A stretch of 37,500 nucleotides of DNA. Origin: Stramonita haemastoma. Lineage: Eukaryota > Mollusca > Gastropoda > Neogastropoda > Muricidae. Both the position numbers and the translations under genes were made by a program. The stretch covers positions 42,431,455 to 42,468,954 of the forward strand of contig CM060323.1 of assembly GCA_030674155.1 (NCBI GenBank), in the 5' to 3' direction. Positions 25,837 to 36,880 of the stretch are shown in pieces. How positions within the stretch are numbered: position 1 is the first letter of the stretch; each line of letters opens with the position of its first letter. Below the pieces are notes generated by a model. It had not been told where the DNA came from. It did no database searches and saw only the letters and a list, made by a program, of their open reading frames with translations.

Positions 25837-26631
25837 CTGAAACACACACCACCAAACACTGTCAGTCTAGTCAAGTCTAAAACACTTGAATTATCCCCTG
25901 AAGGGCAATTACAATACTGACAAGCATACTGATACAAATCATAATCAAAAGACACAAGATAGCTACATTTTATATTTGTTCAACCATTCTATTTATTTAG
26001 TTTATGTCACTGCAGATTTCTCTGTGTGGGCTGCTCTTCCTGGGGAGAGCGCGTTGCTACAAGTGCAGCGCCCCCCCCCCCCCCTTAAAAAATATGATAG
26101 CTTCAAATAAAAATATCAGAGATTTGACCAAGAAGGCATAACGTAGGCAAGGAGGTGACAGGAAGAAAAGGAACAATGCAGAAACAAAGAGAGGATTAGA
26201 AAAAGAGGGAATTCCAAGCACAGAATTCCCAGGTGGGGATGCTATTGATTCTGACTGTCTTACCCCCTCCCCATAACTGACAGGTATCAGGACTAATAGG
26301 GAAATGGCTTTTCAAATAAACATATTCAAAGATATTATTATCATTATGCTTGCTGCAATCTTGATATTGTGTATTGGTGTATGCAGGTGTGGCTGCGTGT
26401 TCCTGGATACTAATGTAAGGAAACACTTACAAGTGCCTGCACGCTCATACACACACGCGCGCGTGCGCATAAGCACACACACAAGCACACACAACACACA
26501 CATAAGCACACAAGGGTAGGGATGGAGGAATACATACACTTATATACACCCCCCCAATACACGCATAACACCAAAACAAGCTACCCACCTACCCACTCTC
26601 CCCTCATCTCTCCCACTCCCCCCCCCCACAC

Positions 26632-26671
26632 ACATACACAAACAAACAAACACCACACACACACACACACC

Positions 26672-26767
<96 letters not shown>

Positions 26768-26790
26768 ACACACACACACACACAAACACA
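26632..26790. repeat. (CA)n microsatellite
   Basis: CA tract of about 150 bp with a few AAAC and CCAC interruptions, followed by CCCCACC and CCCAA repeats. Confidence 0.95.
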
Positions 26791-26815
26791 CCCCACCACC
26801 CCCCCACCTCCACTC

Positions 26816-26880
26816 TTCCCCACCCCCCAACCCCAAACCCAACCCAACCCAACCCACCCCCAACCCAACCCTCCAACAAA
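26816..26880 (-). promoter_or_regulatory. G-rich (GGGTT)n tract just downstream of a splice donor
   Basis: On the - strand this is a run of GGGTT, GGGGTT and GGGG units, starting about 16 nt after the donor of exon Y (26895-26894). Such tracts can form RNA G-quadruplexes and act as intronic splicing enhancers. The role here is inferred; the sequence is clear. Confidence 0.5.
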
Positions 26881-26895
26881 CACTTTCCAACCCAC

Positions 26896-27228
26896 CTTCT
26901 TTCGCCGCCCGAAGACCCCCCATCCCACCAGGACCCCCACCGTTGCCGAAAGAGCCACCACCCCCTCCTCCACCCCCACCGTGGTGCAGCAGCTGCCGCG
27001 TGGAGGTGTTGGTGCTCAGGTTGACAGGCCGCCGACCCCCCAACGGCCCCCCACTTCCACCACTACCACCACCCCCACCCCCGCTGCCTCCTCCTCCTCC
27101 GCCACTGGTGGTGGTGGTTGTGGTGGGGGCGGAGGTGGACTTGCCGGAGGAGTTGGTGCTGGAGCCGCGGGTCTGCAGCTGGCTGGGGTTCCAGATGGTT
27201 CCCATGGCCACCAGGTCCTCCTCGCGCC
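26896..27228 (-). CDS. Gly-rich internal exon of the - gene (exon Y)
   Basis: 333-nt exon, read right to left. Acceptor GCTGACGATGCCCCACAG, donor GAAAGAAG|GTGGGT. It starts with GG completing a Gly codon left by exon X and ends with a single G (phase 1 in and out). The peptide starts REEDLVAMGTIWNPSQLQ, passes through a Ser/Thr stretch (Thr6), then two long poly-Gly blocks broken by Ser, flanking RRPVNLSTNTSTRQLLHH, and ends GGLRAAKE. The non-repetitive ends look conserved while the glycine blocks are probably length-variable. High GC sets it apart from the introns. No enzymatic motif is seen; a flexible linker in a scaffold or cytoplasmic tail is likely. Confidence 0.8.
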
Positions 27229-27330
27229 CTGTGGGGCATCGTCAGCAGTATAGTAAAAAGGTAAAGTGTTTGTTGGTGGGGTTGAGGGGGGGGGGAGTGG
27301 AGGTAATGTGTGGATAAAGGTGGGTGGATA

Positions 27331-27790
27331 AAGGTAAAAGGTTTCCATAACCTATGTAGTCGTAGGGGAGGGGGCGTCAGACTTCAGCCTATCTATATTC
27401 ATTGAATATAGATAGGCTGAAGTCTCTGATGCCCGCTCCCCTAATTTCAAGGTGAAGGTAAAGGTGTCTGTTCCATAACATGTTGGTCATAGGGAGCGAG
27501 GCATCAGAGACCTTAGCCAATCTATATTCAAGGTAAAGGTATCTGTTCCATAACCTATGTGGTCATAGGGGAGCGAGACATCAGACACCTCAGCCTACTC
27601 ACCCACTCCCCCATCTCCCCCACTCCCACCCACCACTATATTCAAGGTGAAGGTCAAGGTGTCCCATAACCTATGTGGTTGTAAGAGGAGCGAGGCATCA
27701 GAGACCTCAGCCAATATTCAAGGTCAAGGTGTCCCATAACCTGTTGTCGTAGGGGAGCAAGGCATCAGAGACCTCAGCAAATCTATATTC
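27331..27790. repeat. Minisatellite of ~70-bp units derived from the SINE 3' tail
   Basis: The unit (AAGGT-AAGGTGT-CCATAACC-ATGTGGTCGTAGGGGAGCGAGGCATCAGAGACCTCAGCC-ATCTATATTC) repeats with CATAACC landmarks near 27346, 27473, 27548, 27665, 27733 and 27805. Spacing is 75, 117 (with an inserted C-rich stretch about 27594-27637), 68 and 73 bp. One unit at about 27403-27441 is inverted. The unit equals the 3' end of the SINE read from 28082 leftwards. Confidence 0.8.
27379..27425. repeat. Perfect inverted repeat, 23-bp arms with a 1-nt spacer
   Basis: Arms 27379-27401 and 27403-27425 are exact reverse complements (core CTTCAGCCTATCTATATTCA). An imperfect extension follows as two SINE-tail units meet head to head. 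Likely a hairpin formed during minisatellite growth. Confidence 0.9.
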
Positions 27791-28082
27791 AAGGTCAAGG
27801 TGTTCTCATAACCTATGTGGTCGTAGGGGAGCGAGGCATCAAAGACCTCAGCTTCTCTAGGGGGCAGCATATTGAGGGCAGCGGCGCCCATCTCCTCTCC
27901 CTCGCTGCTTTTACCTTCCCTGACCCTAAAGAGGGCAGGTACCCATTTTACAAGTGGGTGAAGTGGGGGACTGTACTGAAGCCAAGGTGTGCAAACGGTC
28001 ACCCATCCACTTGGTAACCACGCTCAATGCTGCTTAACAGTAGCTTGGGGAAAGCAGTACTCTGACCACGGATTTATCCCGT
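27790..28082 (-). mobile_element. tRNA-headed SINE, copy 2
   Basis: The reverse complement matches copy 1 at 5637-5926 along its whole length with scattered substitutions and small indels. The tRNA-like head (CCGTGGTCAGAGTACT) is at the right end near 28060 and the AACACCTT-like tail is near 27790, continuing straight into the minisatellite. It lies sense to the - gene, as copy 1 lies sense to the + gene. Confidence 0.85.
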
Positions 28083-28394
28083 CCCCACAATACAATTCAG
28101 TGTAGCAAAGAGTAGTAGTAGAAGTGATAACGATGAGGTAGGTAAAGGATTGGATTAGCTACTTTTTTCGTGAGTGGTCAGGGTTTGGGAGAAAGGGGTG
28201 TAGAATGGTGGGTAGGAAACAGGGCAGGGTTGTTGTTATTGCCGTATATTAAAGTGGATGGAGTCCACCAGTTTATGGATGTGTGTGTGTGGGGGGGTGT
28301 GGGGGGGTGGAGAGAAGAGAGAGAGAGAGGGGGGGGGGGGGGAGGAGAAGAAAGAGAGTGACAGAAGAAATTGAGAGAAAGAATATAGAGAATG

Positions 28395-28433
28395 TGTGTG
28401 TGTGCGCATGCAATTGCATGTATGTGTGTGTGT

Positions 28434-28503
<70 letters not shown>
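28395..28503. repeat. (TG)n / (CA)n inverted pair
   Basis: TG-rich 28395-28432, including GCATGCAATTGCATG, is followed directly by (CA)n 28434-28503. The two halves can base-pair. Confidence 0.9.
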
Positions 28504-28506
<3 letters not shown>

Positions 28507-28651
28507 CCTGCCCTCCCTCCCCCCCACACACTGAATTAGTCACACATACAGACCAAACAAAACAAGACAAGGGAGAAAAAAAAGAGGCCCAATCCATCAG
28601 AATCTGTGTCACTAGGCTATGAGGTGAAGGCCCTCCCTGTACGCTACCTAC

Positions 28652-28791
28652 CATTCGTCCTCTGTGAGGACAGGAACTGGTCAGCCCTCAGCAGATTGTT
28701 CTTGATGCCGTTGGCCCGGAGAGGGGACTGTTTGGCCGGCCCAGTGCGTTGCCCAGAGGCCGCAACTCCTCCCGCTCTCGGTCAAAAGGCA
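28652..28791 (-). CDS. Internal exon of the - gene with an apparent 1-nt deletion (exon X)
   Basis: Read right to left: acceptor CACTCCTGGATTGCAG, start 28791 with TG that completes a Val codon from exon W, donor ACGAATG|GTAGGT. The first part encodes PFDREREELRPLGNALGR PNSPL and the last part ANGIKNNLLRADQFLSSQRT. The two stretches are in different frames. The length is 140 nt, whereas phase-1-to-phase-1 joining needs a multiple of three (141), so one base is missing, at about 28713-28727 between GGGG and CCC runs. As it stands, the first frame runs to a TGA. Both flanking joins are in phase, so this is either a sequencing/assembly indel or a real frameshift allele. A degenerate pseudogene is less likely because neighbouring exons are intact. 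Confidence 0.8.
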
Positions 28792-29598
28792 CTGCAATCC
28801 AGGAGTGGAATGATTGGGTAAAGTGAATGAACGACTGAATGAATGGTAGGAATAGATGACAAGATTGACAAAACTGCATACACACAGGAGCTGGATGTAA
28901 AAAAAAAAAAAAAAAAAGCACATGAGCGCTTATTCCATTTTCCTCAAAATAAAAGAATAGACAAATAAATGAATAAAAATAAATCCTTGAAAGAAGGAAA
29001 GAAGGAATGAATCTCAAAGAGCACTCTTTATCATAAGAGCAGGCCAGTCAAAACACAACGCCCATGTGTTTGGCAAAAAAAAAGATTTTCGATTTATTTA
29101 AAACTTTTTTTCAGGCTAAGAAGATTGGCCAACTGACAGTACAGCACTATACACAAATAAAGAGTTTCTTAGAGACCTTAGCTCTTCATAATCACGATCA
29201 AGATAAATGATAACATATTGCATTACAGAGGATATAAAGGCAAATGAACGTATGTCCAATGATTTATTGAATCAGTCTTGGCCAGTCCTACAGAGTTTTC
29301 TCAAAGGTCCCAACTCCACACACTCACAATCAAATGCACCCTAAAATGTAAAGGCGAACGAATGAACGAAGGAATGAATGAAGGAAGGAATAAATAAATC
29401 ATAGAGTTTCTCAAAGACCGTGTCCACACACTCACAATCATATGCACTGAAGTAGCCTAAAGAAGATATAAAGGCGAATGAATGAAGGAAGGATTGAAAG
29501 AACGAAAGAATGAATAAACCAGGCGGGTTTCAGGGGTCCTCTAAAGGCCTCAGCTCATGACAAACTGAAAAGTTTCAGTGCCCATGAAGCCAAAGAAA

Positions 29599-29690
29599 GC
29601 AATAGCCTAGTGGTTAGAGCGTTGAGCTGGTTGCCGTGCGAGGGGAATCTCTCTCTCTCTCCCCCCCCCCCCTCCCCGGTCCCGTGTGTG
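29599..29690 (+). mobile_element. tRNA-like SINE head fragment
   Basis: ATAGCCTAGTGGTTAGAGCG carries an A-box-like TAGCCTAGTGG and is followed by GTTGAGCTGG. The element is then interrupted by TCTCTC and C-runs and CGGTCCCGTGTG, without a good B box. It differs from the 5637 family, so it is a separate SINE family or a truncated copy. Confidence 0.5.
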
Positions 29691-32157
29691 AATGCACACA
29701 GACCATCGTCCACACACATAAAAATTAAACCTGTTCCACCTGTCAGAAGTGTAGGCCATTATGTGCCAGTAAGAGCGAAGTCATGACAGAATTGGAAAGG
29801 GAAACGAAACAAACAAATAAACGCACACTTTTACGTTTAGCAATCAACCCCGAAGTTGAAGTGCGGCTACCTAAATGATGGGCAAACGGTTAAATACGCA
29901 GTCTCACCAATGGTGAAGGCTGGTGCCCTAAACGAAGTAGATCTAGAAGGAAAACAAAACGAACAAAAAACAGCAAACAAAACGATAAAAAAAACTACAA
30001 CCAAACCCCTAAACTCAGCAAAGAAAAACCCATACACCCCCTCCTCCCTCCCACCAACTCTCCTCTCTCATGCCATCTTGTAGACTGGGGTTAAGGGAGG
30101 AGGGGCTGGGGGTGGGGGGGGGTGGGGGTGGTACTGGCGACTGGGGGCGGAGTCAGGGTTTGTAGGTCAGATTCAGTGCTAAAAAACACGTCAGGCCCGT
30201 AAGTTTCGTTTGACCTACTTTGCACAAGAACCCGGGCAAACTTTTTAACAAAACACTAAACGGTTACCCTTCCAGTAATGGTCTTCTGCTTTTTGTGGTT
30301 TAGAAACAAGTGGGAAGAACTATTGTGGTCGTGGACTAGATTTAAAAAACAAAACAAAAACAAAATCACCGAAGTTGATGGATGTGCCTTGTTATAGATC
30401 GGTATGACAATTATTACCATGAAACTGAATTTCAGTGTTCAAAATCACAGTAGTATCTCCATTGACTATGAAGAGGAGCGGAAAAAAAAACACTGGCAGA
30501 CGACGCCAGTGAAAAAGAAAAAAGAAATTTTTTTTGCTGTTGTTTGTGCAAAAGCCGGTATTTTTGGATAATAAGTATTGACATAAGCTGCATGCAGGTT
30601 CTAGTGCCATAACTCAGTCAGTGATTTGAAAAAGGACAACATTATTGTTTACAGATCCCACAACATACCAGAACAGTGGAATCAGGGGGAAAGTTTTTAA
30701 ACAGTATAGCCTATCTATTATGCTGGCTACTGTTAAGTTATTTTGATGATGATGATAATAATAAATGGAGTTCTACAGCGCTAGATATTGTAAAAACAAC
30801 AACAAAGTACTTGCATTCAACCTATTCTAAGTTATCACCACGTACTACAGACAGGGGGTGTACAAACTGTGAAAGACATGCATGTTTACATGCTAACGGC
30901 CACAGATTCGCATTATGGATTTAAAACAAAGGGGGAAAGAAGAAGAAAAAACCCCGAAGAAAGTGATGGACAGAAAAGCAAAAAAACAAAAAACAAAAAA
31001 AAGCAAACAAAAAACAACCCCCTCCCCCCAAAAAAAACAAAAAAGAGAATACAAGAAGAAATAAACACAGAAAAATTAACAGAAAAGTGGTAAGAAAACA
31101 AATGGAGTGGCCAATAATCAATGGGTTATACAGAGACCAGTCAACAAATAAAACTGTACAAATGTTGCAGCGGAGCGTGTGGGTTATTGAATTGGGGCCA
31201 GGATAACTGAAGAAATTGAAGCCCACTGTGTGTGTGTGTGCGTCAAAAGCTTCTGAGGATGAAGTGGATATAATTTTCCTGGCACATCAAATGTGGTGTC
31301 CAGTGCTTGTACGGTTGGGGCAGAGACTGAGGAGGACAAACTTTACGGTAACGCCACAAAAGTACACGGAAAAAGGTACGACACATAATTTATTGTCTGA
31401 CAAAGTGTGTGTGCTGTTGCATGCCTAGTTTTTACTACTGACTCTGATGACTTCTCCCAATGTTTGATATCAGAAAGCCTCTAATGTTTAATTCCAGAAC
31501 ATATCTTGACACCACGAAAAAATGCGTCAGTAATGTCAAAATAGTGATCGGTTAAGTTCTTCTTTGTCATATCAACCTACACTTTAACAAATTAATCCAC
31601 ACCAGCCTCCACACATGAACTCAACTTTAGTTATCAATCCTGACAGAATCCCTCATTTTCCATCTGACATTAATTTTGCATATCTTAAGTTGTTCTTTTT
31701 TGTTTTGAATTTTTTTTTAAAACAAAACGTAGTTATATTTCTAAGTCCTCATGGCATTGATGTTGACACAGTTTAAAGTGGCCATTTATGCGTTCTCCCT
31801 CTATGTGGTGACCGTTCCGTGTCACTCCCTAGGGTTCGCCTTGGGGAAGGATTGAGGGAAGGACAAATGGTTGGCTGTAATCTGGGTGTTTTAGTCTGTA
31901 AATAGCTACTGCACTGTTTTCATCTAAGCCGCTTAACTGTTAATAAGAGCGATAGCATTAGAGCCTCTTTTGTCCGCAGACAAAGCTATTAACAATATTA
32001 TGATTGCTTTAGACGGGAACTTAAGATGTATAAATTATGTGATGTTCAATACAGAAATTAACTTATGCAGATGATGATAAAGGTGGTCATGGTAATAACG
32101 GTGAGTTGTATCTTATAGTAGGCAATCCATTAATGTGCTACAAAATGATACTAGCTA

Positions 32158-32297
32158 AACACACACACGCACACACACACACACGCACGCACGCACGCAC
32201 ACACGCACGTACGCACGCATGCACGCACGCACTAAAACATACGCACACACGCACGCACGCACGCATGCACTCGCACGACACGCGCACGCACACACAC

Positions 32298-32345
<48 letters not shown>
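32158..32345. repeat. CA / CGCA compound repeat
   Basis: CA blocks with many CGCACGCA units at 32175-32290, then pure CA about 32300-32345. The alternating purine-pyrimidine with CG steps is Z-DNA-prone. Confidence 0.92.
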
Positions 32346-32348
<3 letters not shown>

Positions 32349-32652
32349 GTCACATAAGGCAAATACTGTCCACCCTTGTATTATAAGAGTTTTGTCTCAG
32401 TCATTTGGCTCACCAACTGATCAGACATTTCGACCTATCTCCAGTGTCTGCAATGTTAAGTTCAGGAAAAGGTCGTACATTTGCCATTGCCAACAATAGG
32501 AAGGCCAGATAACCTTCATACCTCTGATTCAAGGTAGTCAGATATTTAGTCCAGTATCCAAACTGATGACAGCCTCACAAATGATAAAGATTCTAAGTGT
32601 AAACGCTCAGGTGCTTTTAAAGGTAGAGAGCCAAGGCATGGCAAAGCTGGCG

Positions 32653-32765
<113 letters not shown>

Positions 32766-33010
32766 CCGCTATTTGGCTGAATAATTGTTGTGCGTTCCCC
32801 AGATTAACAACCTGAGGATCACCCACAATATGCACTTTGACTCACACAATCATCCCACCTGGTAATCACTGCGAGATTGTAAGAACGAACTAAATGAAAA
32901 ATTGGTATGTATGACTCTTATTTCTCCAATTATCTCGCCGTATAGGCAGCCATACACCGACTTTAGATGCTTATTCTTCCCCCTTAAAAAAGGAATGGGC
33001 AAGTTGTTCT

Positions 33011-33225
33011 GCTATGAACCCGGCATGGCTAAACAAACAATCTCAAACATAACATTTTAATTACTAAATGTTGTTGTTGATTTGTTTTATCAACACGAAC
33101 CTTTGTCGAAGTTGAAGATGCTATGACCTGCCATGGCTAAACAAACAATATCAAAAATAACATTTTAATACAAAAAAAAATGTTGTTGTTCTCTTTCAAC
33201 ACGAACCTTTGTCGAAGTTGGAGAC
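33011..33225. repeat. Tandem duplication (~109 bp) that copies an exon end and its splice donor
   Basis: Copy 1 is 33011-33119 and copy 2 is 33120-33225. Shared landmarks are GCTATGA, CATGGCTAAACAAACAAT, ATAACATTTTAAT, TGTTGTTGTT and CAACACGAACCTTTGTCGAA. The last includes the exon W end plus donor on -, so a second, identical donor sequence lies at 33101|33100, 106 bp into the intron. Confidence 0.85.
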
Positions 33226-33464
33226 TTTGCGGTTGTTGGCGTTGTTCCTGGAGGGAGGCCTCTTGTTGCCATGGAGATCCAGCTCCCTCAGTTTGGGCTT
33301 GTCGTGGGAGGAGCGGTGATGGTCCCAGGCCCCCATCTCCCCTACCTCCTCCCCGCCGCCCCCCTGTCCCCCGGCCGAGGGTCTGCCCCCCGCTCCCCCG
33401 TCGCCCCCACGCCCCGTAGAGTAGATCTGACCCCGAGAGAGGAACCGAGGGCGTGCTTGAGGAA
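33207..33464 (-). CDS. Internal exon of the - gene (exon W)
   Basis: 258-nt exon read right to left. Acceptor TTATTGGTTAACAG with a very long CT-rich tract upstream, donor CGACAAAG|GTTCGT (weaker than consensus). Phase 1 in and out: 2 nt, 85 codons, 1 nt, all open. The peptide starts PQARPRFLSRGQIYSTGR, passes through a Gly-rich block (GGDGGAGG, GGQGGGGEE), then becomes charged: KPKLRELDLHGNKRPPSR, NNANNRKVSNFDK. It joins exon X as a Val codon followed by PFDREREE, compositionally smooth. No transmembrane segment or enzyme motif is visible. Upstream exons lie beyond 37500. Uniform phase-1 introns often occur in genes of modular extracellular or transmembrane proteins, so a cytoplasmic tail is one possibility. 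Confidence 0.8.
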
Positions 33465-33499
33465 CTGTTAACCAATAAACAAAAAATATAAAGATGTGG

Positions 33500-33735
33500 A
33501 GTTAGAGACAGAGAGCGGGGGAGGGAGGGGGAGGAAGGAGAGAGAGGGGGGAGGGAGGGAGAGAGAAGGAGAGAGGGAAGAGAGAGAGAGGAGAGAGATG
33601 AGAGAGGGGGGGGGGGGAGAAAGGGGGAGAGAGGTAAGGGGGAGGGAGGAGACAGAGAGAGGGCAGGAGGAAGAAGAGAGAGGAGAAGAGAGACAGAGGA
33701 GGAGGAGAGAGAGAGAGAGAGAGAGGAGGAGAGGA

Positions 33736-33816
<81 letters not shown>

Positions 33817-33846
33817 GAGGAGGAGGAGGGAGTGGGGGGGGGGGAG
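33500..33846. repeat. GA-rich tract (CT-rich on the - strand) upstream of exon W
   Basis: About 345 bp of almost only purines on +, mixing GA, GGA and GGGG units. On the - strand it is a pyrimidine tract ending about 35 nt before the exon W acceptor. Confidence 0.95.
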
Positions 33847-34123
33847 GGGGCAATATCTGGCTGACTGGCAATATCTCACAGAGATATTGTGCGCGCAGGC
33901 CCCATTTGCTGTTTACGCCAGATTAACTCCCAACAGCAACTACAAAAACAACAGCGATCAGTGATCGAACACTCCGATTGTGGCCACAGCGCTAAAGAGC
34001 CAGGGATAGAGGGAGCAAGCAAGGAAAAAAATCCAAATAAATGACTACATCAAGCAATCAACCAGGCAACTGACCATGCAGGCATCATGTGTGCACATGC
34101 ACTGGCCCGAGCGCACGCTCGTG

Positions 34124-34214
34124 CATACACGCATACACATGCGAACACAAACATACATACATACAGACAGACAGAACACACATACACACCACACAACACA
34201 CACACACAACACAC

Positions 34215-34256
<42 letters not shown>

Positions 34257-34310
34257 ACTACACACACACACACACAACCACTACACACACACACACTACA
34301 CACACACACA

Positions 34311-34381
<71 letters not shown>

Positions 34382-34447
34382 AAACCCACTACACACACAA
34401 ACAACACACAAACGACAAACCCACTACACACACACATACACACACAC
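34124..34447. repeat. (CA)n-rich array with CTACA and CAAC interruptions
   Basis: A 320-bp CA array interrupted by CACTACA and ACAACA units, with a pure CA block about 34318-34380. Confidence 0.95.
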
Positions 34448-34766
34448 TCAATGGAGAGACACCCCCTCCCTCCCTCCCCCCCCCCCTCCCCCTTTGTCCA
34501 CCCACACCACACAGACTGAAGTGGCACTCATTTCTCCGTCCATTAACTACTCATATCATCATATATTACTATATTATCATACCTCTTAGCAACACCGCCT
34601 ATAGTACCAGGCGGTGCCCATAGCCTGGACACAGACGAGTGTACAGTATATCATGTATTATATTATTATGTTGTTACTGGTTGGACTGTTGTTTCAGTGG
34701 TCAGTACCGCCTCTTTCTATTACAAGTACATACCCAAAGAAAGAACCTGCGTATGCAGAATGTTCT

Positions 34767-34873
<107 letters not shown>

Positions 34874-34944
34874 TGTTGCTTGCTTGCCAGAAATATGTAT
34901 ACATATATGTTCACTCTCACCTCTGTCTCATTGTTGTTTGTCTA

Positions 34945-35121
34945 TGTCTCTTACCCCCTCCCCTCTCTCCCTCCTCTCTGTCTCCTCTTCTGTGTCTATC
35001 TCTGTCTCTCTGTGTCTCTCTGTCTGTCTCTTTCTTCCCTCCTCTCTCTCTCTCCATGAGGGCCATGGCCTAATGAATAAACTTGCGAATCTCTCTCCTC
35101 TCTCTCTCTCTCTCTCCTCTC

Positions 35122-35182
<61 letters not shown>
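34945..35182. repeat. CT-rich microsatellite with embedded tRNA-like fragment
   Basis: CT/CCT/TGTC variants, split at about 35055-35090 by GAGGGCCATGGCCTAATGAA, which resembles the head of tRNA-Arg-type SINEs; pure CT follows from 35125. Confidence 0.9.
35057..35095 (+). mobile_element. tRNA-Arg-like SINE head fragment
   Basis: GGGCCATGGCCTAATGAATAA resembles the 5' half of tRNA-Arg genes (acceptor side, D arm TGGCCTAATGGATAAG). It is cut after about 35 bp, where CT repeat begins. Too short to be a tRNA gene. Confidence 0.4.
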
Positions 35183-35185
<3 letters not shown>

Positions 35186-35613
35186 CTCTCAACTAGTACT
35201 GAAAGATCGTTTGTTACAATAAACCCGGAACAAAAAAACCCATTGATCCGCGTTTGAACAGGTCTGACCTGGCTAACGCAATGTAAAATATCATTGTCTA
35301 GCGCTTGAATACATGCTTTTGACCTGTGTTTGTGTACAGTGCACGATAGTATAGGTTGTGGATTATTTCTTCAGTCCCCGCGCTGCAGGGATATATGTAC
35401 ACACATGTATACGAGAGAGTTTATGTGACAGTTTTTCATATGAATACAAGTTGCCTTTGGGTCTGAGGAAATTTGACAGCTGGCCCCACGATCTTGCCTT
35501 TGCATGAAGTGTTGAGATTTTTTTTTTTTGGTTCCTTTTCTTTCAGTACTATACTCTTTTTTAAATGTAAATTAGTTATTTATATTATTTATTATATTAT
35601 ATTATTAATTATT

Positions 35614-35696
35614 GTAGTAGTAGTAGTAGTAGTAGTTAGTAGTAGTAGTAGTAGTAGTATGTAGTAGTAGTAGTAGTAGTCGTAGTCAGTAGAGTC

Positions 35697-35733
<37 letters not shown>

Positions 35734-35744
35734 CAGTAGTAGTT
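35614..35744. repeat. (GTA)n trinucleotide repeat
   Basis: About 130 bp of GTAGTA with TTAGTA, CGTAGTC and GCA variants. Confidence 0.95.
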
Positions 35745-36378
35745 TTTCGTTTCTCAGAGCTCCAAGGTTTACAAATGGTGAGATTTTTGCAGTATGCGAC
35801 CTTTTTCTCCCCACCATTTAAGTAGCCACATTCCGACTTCGGGAGGAATGTTTAGTTTAAAAAATCAAGCAAGCAAACAAACAAAACCAACCTTAAAACA
35901 ACCACCAACAGACAGAAGCACACAAAAATCAAAAACAAAAAATCCCTACCATTTTCATATGACTCAAGAACGCACAATCTGCACTTGTTTCTTGTTCTGT
36001 TTAGTGAGTTCAAGATATTAACTCTTAACTCAAACAACAACCACCCTCCACCCAAAATACAAAAGAACCATCACCACCACCACCACCAACAACCTCCCCC
36101 CCCAAAAAAAAACTGACAACTAACAAAGAGGTAAACAAAGAAATAGACAAAAGCAGCTTCGCACTGAAACTCGAGAGAAAGTGCAATTGAGGGTAAATCT
36201 ATGCACAACATGAATGCCTTACTACGAGGGCAGAACGTAGGTTATGAGCCGACCTTTAACTTCATGGAGACTGTATCGATTACCGGTCACTGTGTCGAAT
36301 GATTGCGGATTGATAATTAGAGACAGTAAGAAAGAAAGCAACGGAACTGAACCACAACTCTGCACGCGTTTGCCGTGC

Positions 36379-36459
<81 letters not shown>
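36379..36459. repeat. (CT)n microsatellite
   Basis: Pure CT with one CCTC break, preceded by TTGCCGTGCG, which also occurs just before the CT tract at 29631-29645. Confidence 0.95.
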
Positions 36460-36538
36460 TCAAAATTAGGTTTTTTAAATAAAGAATTTGACTTCACTTC
36501 GACTTCCATCTCTCCACTATAGTTACAAAAATGACTTC

Positions 36539-36539
<1 letters not shown>

Positions 36540-36588
<49 letters not shown>

Positions 36589-36688
36589 ACACACAAACAC
36601 ACACACACACACACACACACACAACACACACAAACACACACACCACAACAGTGTCTAATACACTATTTAGTGGAAGGACGTAAACGAA

Positions 36689-36743
<55 letters not shown>

Positions 36744-36745
36744 CA
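36540..36745. repeat. Two (CA)n blocks
   Basis: CA 36540-36651 with small interruptions, a 40-bp spacer, then pure CA 36691-36745. Confidence 0.95.
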
Positions 36746-36842
36746 CACACCCCTCATCACTCTCCATTGTTTTTCCCCTTCTCCCTAGTCACATCCATCC
36801 TCCCACCCCGATGCCAGATCACGCGCTGACCAACCATTCAAC

Positions 36843-36880
36843 ACCACCACCACCACCACCACAACAACAACAACAACACA
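36843..36880. repeat. (CAC)n (CAA)n trinucleotide tract
   Basis: CACCACCAC followed by CAACAACAA. It is not in a supported exon. Confidence 0.85.

Larger units (their letters stand above)
25837..26895 (-). other. Last intron of the - gene
   Basis: About 1.06 kb between exons Y and Z. It holds a C14 run (26071-26084), CA repeats (26447-26515, 26632-26790) and a C-rich tract at 26791-26880 that is G-rich on the transcribed sense strand. No further exon is seen. Confidence 0.65.
27229..28651 (-). other. Intron of the - gene containing the SINE and its minisatellite
   Basis: About 1.4 kb. Nearly all of 27331-28082 is SINE-derived. The rest, 28083-28651, holds GA, poly-G and TG/CA repeats at about 28290-28503. 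No exon is seen. Confidence 0.65.

Noticed and set aside
26540..26890. C-terminal part of the open frame running past exon Y
   Set aside because: After the donor at 26895 the frame is G-rich intron and TG/CA repeat; the phase-matched exon Z at 25836 is the real continuation.
29601..29640. Possible functional tRNA gene
   Set aside because: Only the A-box half is present; no clover-leaf, B box or acceptor pairing.
33502..33879. Ser/Leu/Pro-rich frames on - upstream of exon W
   Set aside because: Produced by the GA/CT tract; the acceptor at 33465-33466 sits after it.
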